From: Nemertoderma westbladi
Lineage: Eukaryota > Xenacoelomorpha > Nemertodermatida > Nemertodermatidae
DNA length: 64,000 bases
Assembly (NCBI GenBank): GCA_032718475.1
Contig: JAUCBJ010001621.1
Coordinates: forward strand, 1 to 64,000
Reading direction: 5' to 3'
Shown: piece after piece, positions 55,235-64,000 of the stretch
How the letters are laid out: each line of letters begins with the position of its first letter
Position numbering within the stretch: the stretch's first letter is position 1
The notes under the pieces: generated by a model
Seen by the model: only the letters and a program-made list of their open reading frames with translations
The model's database searches: none
What the model was told of the DNA's origin: nothing
Program-made: the position numbers and the translations under genes

Positions 55235-57271
55235 GTGGGGCGAGCCACGAAGTTGGCGGAGCCTTAGCGAATTGACACTGTTAGGTGGGGCGAGCCACGA
55301 AGTTGGCGGAGCCTTAGCGAATTGACACTGTTAGGGGGTGGGTCAATTTATGCAAATAGTTGTCGTCGTCGTCGTTGTCGTCGTCGTCGTCGTCGTCGTC
55401 GTCGTTACGATTTTGACATGCTAATAACTTTGTCGGATTTAAAGCTGCCAAGTTGAAAATTTGTAGGCAAAAGTTGAGATTTTTGAGAGACTTTCAGACA
55501 CCATCAGTGCAATGGTCTCCCGCTAGAGGGCCACATGTCTAAACATTAAATGCCCTCCCATTTCTTTGCTTTTAATCCGTTTAAGCTGAAACTTGGCAGA
55601 TATGTATTAGACCATTAGCTGTGACTTTCAAAGGAGGCGAATCCATCTGCAGTTCTCCAGTCTGCCGCTAGAGGGCCAAAGGTCTGAAAGTGAAATCGTT
55701 GTCGTCGTTACGATTTTGACATGCTAATAACTTTGTCGGATTTAAAGCTGCCAAGTTGAAAATTTGTAGGTATCAATATGAGCTAAAGTTGAGACGTTTG
55801 AGAGACTTTCAGACACCATCAGAGCAATAGTCTCCTGCTAGAGGGTCACATGTCTAAACGTTAAATGTCCTCCCATTTCTTTGCTTTTAATCCATTTATG
55901 CTGAAATTTGGCAGATATGTACTAGACCATTAGCTGTGACTTTGAAAGAAGGAATTGAATTGAATTGAATTGAAGGCTAATCCGTGTGCAGTTCTTCAGT
56001 CTGCCGCTAGAGGGCGAAATGTTTGAAAGTGAAATCTTTCTCCCATCTCGTTATTTATGATCCGTTCAAGCTGAAACGTAGCAGATATGTAGTAGAAGTC
56101 GGCCTGAGTCTTTGGTGGGCAGTAAACGGTCTGGAGTCCTCCAGTCTGCCGCTAGAGGGCGAAATGTATAACTGTCCCCAATTCCTTGATATTAATTTAT
56201 TTAAAGTGAATATTGGCATATGTACTAGAGCACATGCTGCGTCTTTCTGAGGAAGGTGGTCGATCTGCATTTCTCCAGTCTGCCGCTAGAGGTAAGCGGA
56301 AATTCAAGACGCTGGTCACACTACTAAACGCATTATTTCAACATTCTCAAATATACGCTCCATAAATATTTCACGTTACTATTTTATTGATAATCAAGAT
56401 ATAAACCAAGCGGAATTGGGGTGTAAACGTTAAGCAGACACCTGGTGCAGACACCTGGTGCAGACACCTGGTGCAGACACCTGGTGCAGACAACTGGTGC
56501 AGACACCTGGTGCAGACACCTGGTGCAGACACCTGGTGCAGACACCTGGTGGGTGCAGACACCTGGTGGGTGCAGACACCTGGTGGGTGCAGACACCTGG
56601 TGGGTGCAGACACCTGGTGGGTGCAGACACCTGGTGGGAGCAGACACCTGGTGGGTGCAGACACCTGGTGGGTGCAGACACCTGGTGGGTGCAGACACCT
56701 GGTGGGTGCAGACACCTGGTGGGTGCAGACACCTGGTGGGTGCAGACACCTGGTGGGTGCAGACACCTGGTGGGTGCAGACACCTGGTGCAGACACCTGG
56801 TGCAGACACCTGGTGCAGACAGTTAGGCAGACCGGTACTGAAATGAATTACACAATAGCCTACATTCGCAGAAAAGCCTTTCTAGAATTATCACTTATGA
56901 CTACTTATTTGCGTGCATTTTTCACTGGGATTGGCTGCGTGCGTGTCTAGCGTCGTCTGTTTGATTACGTTGAACCTATACGACGAAATTTCTGAAAGTG
57001 AGATCCGTCTCTCATTTCGTTATCCGTTATTCAAGATGAAACTTGGCCGATGTACGTATGTACTATTCATCCATAGGCTGTGTCTTTGTGGGGCTGGAGA
57101 CCCTAATCCATCTTCAGTTCTCACTATACCGCTAGAGTCAGAAATGTCTGAATAGAAATGAAAGAGGTAAAAAGTGATTAGGCGAAATCTGCTTAAAATT
57201 TGCTAATACAGTAATACTTTCGAATTAGTACTTAAATTAAATTTAAGTCACGTGCTGCGCGAAGGCCCCAC
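55235..57271 (+). mobile_element. GTGGGGC...CCCCAC bounded repeat, copy C (2 kb)
   Basis: Begins with two 50-bp tandem heads (GTGGGGCGAGCCACGAAG at 55235 and 55285) and ends GTGCTGCGCGAAGGCCCCAC at 57271. After a GTC trinucleotide run (55363-55406) it holds at least four copies of a diverged unit with TGCTAATAACTTTGTCGG, GCTGAAACTTGGCAGATATG and CAGTCTGCCGCTAGAGGGC, plus the E-box minisatellite. No transposase. It is related to the shorter copies at 36894 and 37485. Confidence 0.6.
56434..56822. repeat. E-box minisatellite, 13-bp and 17-bp units
   Basis: GCAGACACCTGGT (13 bp) repeats about eight times. A 17-bp version with an extra GGGT/GGGA then repeats about fourteen times, and the 13-bp version returns about three times. 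Every unit contains CACCTG. No stop occurs in several frames on both strands, which explains the overlapping long ORFs; these are not genes. Confidence 0.92.
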
Positions 57272-57289
57272 TTCGTGTCCCCATTGTAA

Positions 57290-59841
57290 ATGCTCGTTCA
57301 TCTTTTAGGGAAAGCTGGATGTCACAGACTGCAATTTCTGCTGTTCAGAGGAAGCAAGTGCTTTTTCAACGTTGGAGGACATATCCTACTGAGCGCAACC
57401 GTAATAGATATGTCAGTGCCAGACAGACGGCTGGTAGGGCATGTAGAGTGTCGAAATCAAATCACGAAAAACGTATTGCTGAACTTTGTAGTTCCAATCC
57501 TAAGGCTTTCTGGTCTTACGTTAATTCTAATAGAAAATGTTGCAACCCAATTGGCCCATTACGTACAGGGATTCAGACTGTTACCACGGAGTCTGAAATG
57601 TCGGAAGTTCTAAGTGACACATTTTCTGCTGCGTTTATTTCTGACGACGGCATCAGTGACCCATTACCTGACCCCCCAACCTTTGAGCGTGATATTCCCC
57701 TTCTTGAGAATGTTGACGTTTCTATTGAAAATGTGATGAAGTTGTTATCTGATTTGAATCCTACCAAGTCTGCTGGCCCCGACAAACTACATAGTCGAAT
57801 ACTGAAAGAGTTAACCGAGGTCATTGCAGTCCCATGTCAGTTTATATTCCAGTTGTCTTTTGATTCTGGTGTTGTTCCAGACGAATGGCGTACTGCAATT
57901 ATCAGTCCCTTGTTAAAGAAACCTCCTAAACATAACCCGGATAACTATCGTCCCATATCCCTTACTTGTATCTTGGCTAAGGTCTGTGAGAAGTTTATTC
58001 GTGATGCACTTATTTGTCATTTTGAAGGAAATAATATTTTCACTGATGCCCAGCACGGTGCTCGTGCTCACCGTTCTACAGTTACACAGTTACTAGAAGT
58101 AGTGGAAGACTTCTGCAACTTTGTAGATGAACTGCATTCTCTTGGAGCTGATGTTGTGTATCTCGATCTAAGACGAGCCTTTGACACTGTCTCACACACC
58201 CTGCTACTGCATAAATTAGAGAGTTATGGTGTAAAGGGCAACGTTTTAGTTTGGATAGGTAACTTTCTTACTGGGCGTACCCAAACTGTTAGGGTTAATG
58301 GAGTATTAAGTGGGACTCGAATGGTGACCAGTGGCGTTCCTCAAGGGACTGTTACTGCGCCAATATTATTCTTGATCTTCGTTAATGATGTTCCTGATAT
58401 GATCACATCTTGTTGTAAGATATTTGTAGATGATACGAAAATATACAGACAAATTTCTAGTACAGACGACACCAACTTCTTGCAAGCAGACTTAAACCGG
58501 CTTGATGAATGGGCAAACAAATGGCACTTACAGTTTAATTTTTCAAAGTATAAAATACTTCACCTTGGTCGTAGAAATCCATCAACGCCATACTACATGT
58601 CTAACACAGTTCTGGATGCAGTATGCGAAGAGAAAGACCTTGGTGTTACTTTTAGTTCCAATATGTCATTCTCCGCTCATTGTTCTAATATTGCTGCTCG
58701 TGCGACACGTATTCTTAACTTAGTAAAACACACATTCACGTTTATGGAACCGATAATGTTTACCAAGTTATATAAGTCTATAATTCGTCCGCTACTCGAA
58801 TATGGTACAGTTGTATGGTCACCGTATCTTCAAAAGGATATCGAGCACATAGAACAAGTGCAACACCGCGCAACCCGTATGGTACCTTCACTACAGCATC
58901 TGTCATATGAGGAGCGTCTTCGTTCACTTAAAATACCGACACTGATTTACAGACGAGCTAGATCGGATATGATATCAACATACAAGTTTGTTCACAAACT
59001 TGATAACGTAGACTATAGTAACTTTTTTGAACTCAGAAGCCAGCGTCACTCATATTCGACAAGAGGTTCATCACTGACATTGTACAAACGAAACACCGCG
59101 GGTCAACATCTGTTCCACACTAACAGTTTTGCGTCTCGTGTGATAAACTTATGGAATATGTTGGATGAGAATGTTGTTAATGCTCGAGATTTTCATGGTA
59201 ATCCTAGTGTAAACTTATTTAAAAATCGTCTTGATTGTGCCATGAAGTCCAAAATGAATATTTATAGTGATATACCAGTTAGACAAGTTGCCACTGCCCA
59301 GTTTACATTCCATCGGTACTTATATTAAATTAAATTTTTCTTTTGTATCATTGTAATTACAATTTTTACTTAATTAAATATCAGGTTCTTTGTTTTTAAT
59401 ATTTTCATATGAAGTGCACAGTATTTTTTATTATTTTTATTATTTTTTATTTGTTTTTTTATATTATTGCATACATCGAAGTTTTTACTGTATCGTTCTT
59501 AATAGAAAATTTTTAATCATAACGTGCCAACTAAATTTTTTTTTAATGTTTATTTTTTATTGCAATATGTAAAACTATCAACATTGTGGTTTTTACTTAC
59601 AATCTACGTCGTATAATTTTGAACCCCACTATCTGATTATTGTTTATTTATGTTTGTAATATGTTATATGTTTGTACCTATAATGTATGTAACTTACCTG
59701 CAGTACTTCATAAAAGAAATATACGCATATGCGTAGAATCCTTATAGATTTGCCAGTTCATTGTGTCATTATAAGAATTTATGTGCTGTATGTATTAATT
59801 TTAATTTGCATTTGGCGTATTAAACTAAACTAAACTAAATA
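57290..59841 (+). mobile_element. LINE A, 3' part: RT, 3' UTR and (AAACT)n tail
   Basis: The RT ORF is followed by an AT-rich 3' UTR of about 500 bp that ends in TATTAAACTAAACTAAACTA at about 59819-59839, a microsatellite-type LINE tail. The 5' edge lies just inside the repeat end at 57271. Confidence 0.75.
57301..59328 (+). CDS. LINE A reverse transcriptase (CR1/Jockey-like), long open frame
   Basis: 669 codons from ATG 57319, and the frame is open a few codons upstream (SFRESW). RT blocks are in order: SAGPDKLHSRILKEL (about 151-165), NYRPISLT (209-216), QHGARAHRST (245-254), YLDLRRAFDTVSH with catalytic D283, SGVPQGTVTAPILFLIFVND (338-357) and FVDDTKIY with D371/D372. The thumb and C-terminal region follow (WHLQFNFSKYKILHLG, LLEYGTVVWSPYL). 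Both catalytic Asp positions are kept; QGTVTAP departs from the usual QGSVLGP. The ORF is open over 2 kb, so this copy decayed little before or after it was separated from its endonuclease half at 53095-53815. Not expected to retrotranspose by itself. Confidence 0.85.
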   Translation, partial: SFRESWMSQTAISAVQRKQVLFQRWRTYPTERNRNRYVSARQTAGRACRVSKSNHEKRIAELCSSNPKAFWSYVNSNRKCCNPIGPLRTGIQTVTTESEMSEVLSDTFSAAFISDDGISDPLPDPPTFERDIPLLENVDVSIENVMKLLSDLNPTKSAGPDKLHSRILKELTEVIAVPCQFIFQLSFDSGVVPDEWRTAIISPLLKKPPKHNPDNYRPISLTCILAKVCEKFIRDALICHFEGNNIFTDAQHGARAHRSTVTQLLEVVEDFCNFVDELHSLGADVVYLDLRRAFDTVSHTLLLHKLESYGVKGNVLVWIGNFLTGRTQTVRVNGVLSGTRMVTSGVPQGTVTAPILFLIFVNDVPDMITSCCKIFVDDTKIYRQISSTDDTNFLQADLNRLDEWANKWHLQFNFSKYKILHLGRRNPSTPYYMSNTVLDAVCEEKDLGVTFSSNMSFSAHCSNIAARATRILNLVKHTFTFMEPIMFTKLYKSIIRPLLEYGTVVWSPYLQKDIEHIEQVQHRATRMVPSLQHLSYEERLRSLKIPTLIYRRARSDMISTYKFVHKLDNVDYSNFFELRSQRHSYSTRGSSLTLYKRNTAGQHLFHTNSFASRVINLWNMLDENVVNARDFHGNPSVNLFKNRLDCAMKSKMNIYSDIPVRQVATAQFTFHRYLY

Positions 59842-60904
59842 CTGCACGAGTGTTCCTGACAGCCTGAGTCTACTATACTAAATAGTCTACTAAATTAAGA
59901 CAGTAAGAACGCCATGGTGCATGGTGCAAAGAACCTTTTTTTTTATCAGATTTTTTAAAATATGTTTTCCGATGTATAATTTTATGGTGATTCCGAATCT
60001 GAAATCAGTTTTTCGATAAGTTGTTTTGTTCTCGACTTATGGAAGCATTTGTAATTTTCACTCAAAATTTGAAAACTTTTAATTTTGGTGCAGCACCACA
60101 TTTAACACCAAAAAAGACCATCAAACACCCAAAAAATTCGAATTTCTGAATCATTTTCTGAATCATTTATGAACCGCATTTTCTGAATCAGCGCCGAAAA
60201 TTAGCCTATAGGTATCAAAACGCAAAAGAAGATTATTTTTGAAAATTTTAAAAATTGTTCACTTTTGGTGCATGTTTGGTCAGTTTTAATCAGGATTAAA
60301 TTTAAATCTCATTTTTCTCGCCTTGCCCTTTTTGGGACACTTTCGCTATCTACATTTTAACTATTAAACCGATTTTCGTTCTGTTTGCTGAATCATATAG
60401 ATGAGGGATATTCCACGCAAAATTGTGTTGATAGAATTTTGAAATTTTGTTTAGAAAAAGTTATGGCATTTTTTGTGTAAAAAATCGCGAACTTTTGGAT
60501 TTTTTTAACTTTTCGGTATTTTAGATACGAAGATGTCATAACTTTTTTGAAAATTATCGCCTTTTATCCTGAGGTTAGCGAATATAAAAGTTAGGCTGAA
60601 AACACTCCCTCAGTCGTCTAAGAGCCTAGGTTGGGAACACACCCCAGTTATCTCAGCCTAGGCTGAGAACACTCGCCTTACAGTAGGCTGAGATGACTCC
60701 ACTAATTGCGAAAAACCCTACAAATACAGTGTAACTGAGTAATTATGTGTTACAGTAATACAGTAATTGTAATGTACAGTAGTGTGTACAGTAATGTAGT
60801 AATACAGTAATTATATATGTGTATTACATGTGTAGGGCCTACTCTATAAGTTAAATTCCGATGTTGCCTTTCTCACTGTTAAATACAGTAATTATATTAA
60901 GTAG
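59842..60904. other. AT-rich intergenic DNA
   Basis: No gene. 60055-60560 has TTTTGGTGCA and GAATCATTT words resembling the 25200-26600 region. 60610-60700 has repeated AGCCTAGGCTGAGA palindromic words, seen again at about 61315. Confidence 0.4.
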
Positions 60905-61090
60905 TTAGAAAAGCACGTCTCTGTTACCTGCTCTTTTTCCTCATTTTGTATTGTAATTGTTTATTGTTTTGGTTAGAAAAGCCCGCCCCTGTAACCTGCT
61001 CCTTTCTCGCAATTGGTAATGTTATCGTTTATTATTTTGGTTACTGTTTCCGTCTATGTAACCTGCTCATTTTCCTTAATTTAAGGAATG
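60905..61090. repeat. Three units of the 70-bp minisatellite
   Basis: (T)GTAACCTGCTCCTTTCTC, TTTATTGTTTTGGTTAGAAA, the same sequence as the array in the loop of the foldback at 52152-53093, here outside any recognisable arms. 61091-61660 includes a direct repeat of ACAGTATAAGCAATCACTTA (about 61394 and 61577). Confidence 0.75.
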
Positions 61091-61663
61091 CATACCTAAA
61101 AAGTCCTTCTGCGGACAACAAAAGTATATGCAAAATTCGTAAAAAATTGTGGAGAAAAAAGTCAACTAAACGGACATAAAAAATCACTGCCAAAAAGTAT
61201 TTAGCTGCCTGCCTGTATATGTATACAGCATGGTAAAACGAACTTAGATCCTATGTTTACAGTAAGTTAGAAACAACTAAACAACTGGGGGAGCCATACT
61301 GTAGGCCATAGCCTCAGCCTAGGCTGAGAAGACTGGGGAGTTATATCAGCCTGTTACACCGGACCAAATACCAGGAGTACTGTGCCCCTATATACAGTAT
61401 AAGCAATCACTTATTTCCACATCATATATCAACAGTATTGATTTTGTTCTGGGGGAAGTTCCCCCGGGAAAAGGGATACTTTGGGGGCCAAATCCAAGAA
61501 ATAAGGCTTGGAATGTTTTGGGGTTGATATTTAAAATTCCCATAGTGCGGACCAATACCAGTAGTATAATATATACAGTATAAGCAATCACTTATTCGCA
61601 TCATTTTGCAATAATATTATTTTTATTTTTATCTTAATCTTTAATTTATCTTTAATTAAACCG

Positions 61664-61886
61664 TCCCATTTACACCTGATCTAACAACATGTTAGGTCGG
61701 GTATATACAGTTGTCGTCAAGCTTGCTCATGAACATTTACCGGTATATACTGTCGACGGCCCCTCGCATCAATGAGAAGGGTAGGCCTATATTTTATTGC
61801 CATAGTCCAAGTTACACGACTAATTTTTAATGAATCATCACATTTACACCCGACCTAACAACGCATGTTAGGTCGGGTACAGTACA
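61664..61886. repeat. Two directly repeated 13-bp hairpins
   Basis: CATTTACACC plus the stem ACCCGACCTAACA / TGTTAGGTCGGGT occurs at 61848-61878 (loop ACGCA). A diverged copy lies at 61674-61702 (ACCTGATCTAACA, loop ACA). The copies are about 175 bp apart in the same orientation. Confidence 0.7.
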
Positions 61887-61904
61887 GCAGACCAGCTGGC
61901 ACAC

Positions 61905-62565
61905 AAGACAATTGCCCCCCGGACAATTGCCCCCCGGTCAATTGCCCCCCGGACAATTGTCCCCCCGGACAATTGCCCCCCGGACAATTGTCCCCCCGGA
62001 CAATTGCCCCCCGGACAATTGCCCCCCGGATAATTGTCCTCCGGACAATTGCCTCCGAAGAATATTTTAAAATATATTAGGTCGTTTCTTACTAGCTATT
62101 TCTTGCCACAGCCTAGCATAATACAACAATAAAAACAAATTTAATATGTCTATCCCCGTTTCATAATTTAATAATCATGTTTGCTTATTTGCACATGAAT
62201 TACGATATTTTATAACTGAAGTATTTCATTACAATAAAAATACAGAAGCCATTTCTAAAATTATGTTATTCTAAAAACTTAGCTAGCACAAAGCGAAACA
62301 ATTTGTTCTATATTAAAATCTTAGATGATCCGGGGGGCAATTATACGGGGGGGGGGGCAATTATCCGGGGGCTAATTGTCCATGGGGCAATTATCCTCGG
62401 GGGTCAATTGTCCTCAGGGGCAAATTCTCCGGGGGGCAATTCTGCGGGGGGCAATTGTCCGGGGGACAATTGTCCAAGGGGCAATTGTCCGGGGGGCAAT
62501 TGTCCGGAAGGCAATTGTCCGGGAGGCAATTGTCCGGGGGGCAATTGCCCGGGGGGCAATTTATT
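61905..62565. mobile_element. Foldback element with CAATTG/C-run and CAATTG/G-run arms
   Basis: The left arm (61909-62060) is about ten tandem copies of a 15-16 bp unit, CCCCCCGGACAATTG. The right arm (62331-62565) is about fifteen copies of the reverse complement, GGGGGGCAATTGTCC. The AT-rich loop of 270 bp has no ORF. CAATTG is itself palindromic, so each unit can pair locally or with the opposite arm. A relic of the same motif is at 22010-22140. Confidence 0.75.
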
Positions 62566-62599
62566 TTATTATGAGCTTTGGAAGTTGGCGTTGCTTGAA

Positions 62600-62600
<1 letters not shown>

Positions 62601-62630
<30 letters not shown>
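62601..62630. repeat. C20-A10 tract
   Basis: Twenty C followed directly by ten A, between the foldback and the SINE. Confidence 0.85.
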
Positions 62631-62774
62631 GAACCCCCAACCCCCAACCATGCCACTTCCCACCTGATAATATAAGCGCTATTAGTAAAGTATAAAGGTT
62701 ATTATTTTAATTATAATTGTTTGGGGAGTTCCTATAAAGTGTAGAAATATTAAACGGCAAGATGATAATTGAGT

Positions 62775-63015
62775 ATTCCAGAGGTTGTGGGTTCGATCCC
62801 CACATGGGGCCAGGGCAATTTTGGTGCAGTTTTGGCTCGAATTCTTTTCAAAGGACTAGCCCGGGAGCATCTTTGACTTGCACCCTTAAATGGCAGCTAA
62901 ATGAGTACTGGAGTTTCCTCTTGGGAGTATAGTTCTGGGGGGACCGTACTGGAAATAAATTGATAGACTTTGTGCATAACCTAACCTTGACCTAACGGCC
63001 GATGAAAACATTTAA
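62775..63015 (+). mobile_element. tRNA-derived SINE, copy 3
   Basis: B box GGTTCGATCCC (62790-62800) in GTGGGTTCGATCCCCACATG, then the shared body CCTTAAATGGCAGCTAAATG, GAGTTTCCTCTTGGGAGTAT, AGTTCTGGGGGGA and AGACTTTGTGCATAACC. 63016-63190 holds nothing notable. Confidence 0.7.
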
Positions 63016-63198
63016 CTTTACTTATCTTCAACAGTAGCTACATTATTGCACAAATAAATCTCTTATATCTTAGGCCTACACATCAGCGATTATAATTGTT
63101 CATCGGTTCTTGTTCACCAACATGATCGCCATAATGTTTTGTACGTTATATCTATAGTACAGTAATTATAATGAACTAAGTTATTTATCCCTATACAA

Positions 63199-63600
63199 TT
63201 TAGTGTTTAAACGGGATCCCGATCCCGAAAAAGCGGTATTCTGGTGAAAAATGCAATCCCGGTCCCGATCCGGACTTTTTTGGTATAGTATAGATAATAG
63301 TAAGTAAATTTGTTGAATATCTGATAAATAGTTCCAGCAGAACGTAGATGTTTTGATTATATCGAACTTTTATGTCAATAAACCATCCAGAAATCAATTG
63401 AAAAATAATCTTAATAACTTTATCTTACTAATATTTAAGAATTGTAAGATAAAGTTAGTGTTACCCAAAAACCGCCACATATTCGATTAACAATAAGGAA
63501 AATAATTCAAAATTGTAATCCCGATCCCAAAAAACGGAATCCCGAGAGTGGTAATCCCGATCCCGATAATCCCGAAAAGTCTGATTCCGTTTAAACACCA
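63199..63600. mobile_element. Small hAT-like MITE (402 bp)
   Basis: The ends TTTAGTGTTTAAACGG and CCGTTTAAACACCA are imperfect inverted repeats, with ATCCCGATCCCG words just inside both. Flanks are CTATACAA (63191-63198) and CTATACAC (63601-63608), an 8-bp duplication with one mismatch. No coding sequence. 63609-64000 contains nothing I can name. Confidence 0.6.
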
Positions 63601-64000
63601 CTATACACACAACTGCAGTAAATTGAAATAAATCATGCATATGATGGATCACATTGAATTCCAGTACCCCAGTCCACGGACCACAAGCCAGTATATTGCC
63701 TTACAAAAAGAAAAGTTGCGTGGCAGCCCCCTCCCCTCCCATTTATAACATACAATAGCAAAATTGGTATAAAATTCCTAGAAGTTATATATTTAATAAT
63801 ACTAATAGGGCTGTACTGTACCTGTAACAGCATCCATATGTAATAACGACTAAAAGATACTAAATAATATTACTTTAGTAATTAGCATAATTACTGTATA
63901 ATAACATTAAATACAATTAATTACGTAATTACCGATAATCTCTCCTATTAGTCTCTTGATCCCTATCTACTTTGTCTCTTCTGGAACGGAATCCTTTCCG

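Noticed and set aside
56371-56950. Six overlapping ORFs of about 120-160 residues (PGVCTHQVSAPTRCL type)
   Set aside because: They are translations of the stop-free E-box minisatellite on both strands.
62303-62695. ORFs with NCPGGNCPGGN-type repeats
   Set aside because: Translations of the CAATTG/G-run foldback arm; not a cysteine-rich protein gene.

Overview
This is metazoan nuclear DNA, most likely from a marine invertebrate. BEL/Pao LTR retrotransposons (an animal-restricted group), spliced introns, a ubiquitin-like/eS30 fusion gene and several LINE clades all point that way. I cannot name the species. The window is almost entirely accessory sequence. Only two host genes can be supported, both on the minus strand: an EF-hand protein gene of two coding exons (37398-37213 and 28284-27970, about 166 residues) and a FAU-type gene (49589-49191) encoding a ubiquitin-like domain fused to ribosomal protein eS30.

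Layout. 1-8125: minus-strand BEL/Pao element (BEL1) with a 5' coiled-coil ORF, then gag-protease-RT-RNase H-integrase in the same reading frame. The two parts are separated by a UGA stop in a readthrough-like context, and the RT is broken by one in-frame TAA. 8138-11472: its non-coding 5' leader/LTR candidate, with short and 290-bp repeats. 11473-20384: a second, non-autonomous minus-strand BEL/Pao element (BEL2) with paired LTRs, decayed gag, a 1426-bp internal tandem duplication and no RT or integrase. 20385-27300: a long hairpin element, satellite-like repeats and dead LINE fragments. 27970-37398: the EF-hand gene, whose 8.9-kb intron is mostly a 6.7-kb array of a 44-bp minisatellite. 38056-44235: a 6.2-kb array of a 21-bp unit almost lacking G on the plus strand. 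44236-49100: AT-rich DNA with SINE and LINE relics. 49105-49700: FAU locus. 50029-51315: hAT-type element with a perfect 8-bp target duplication. 52152-59841: nested mosaic of a foldback element, a LINE split in two, a second LINE inserted in opposite orientation, and a GTGGGGC-bounded repeat carrying an E-box minisatellite. 59842-64000: low-complexity DNA, a G/C-capped foldback, a SINE and a small hAT-like MITE.

Nothing here looks like an operon or pathway; the genes are independent. The most distinctive observations are the stop/stem-loop cassette of BEL1, the foldback family whose arms are arrays of CAATTG flanked by C- or G-runs, the two kilobase-scale minisatellites flanking the EF-hand gene's first exon, the FAU gene with a ubiquitin-like LRLRGG end and a 46-bp repeat that copies its last codons, and an unusual number of pure G/C tracts of 16-21 bp. 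All calls come from reading the sequence by eye; no database search or alignment program was run.
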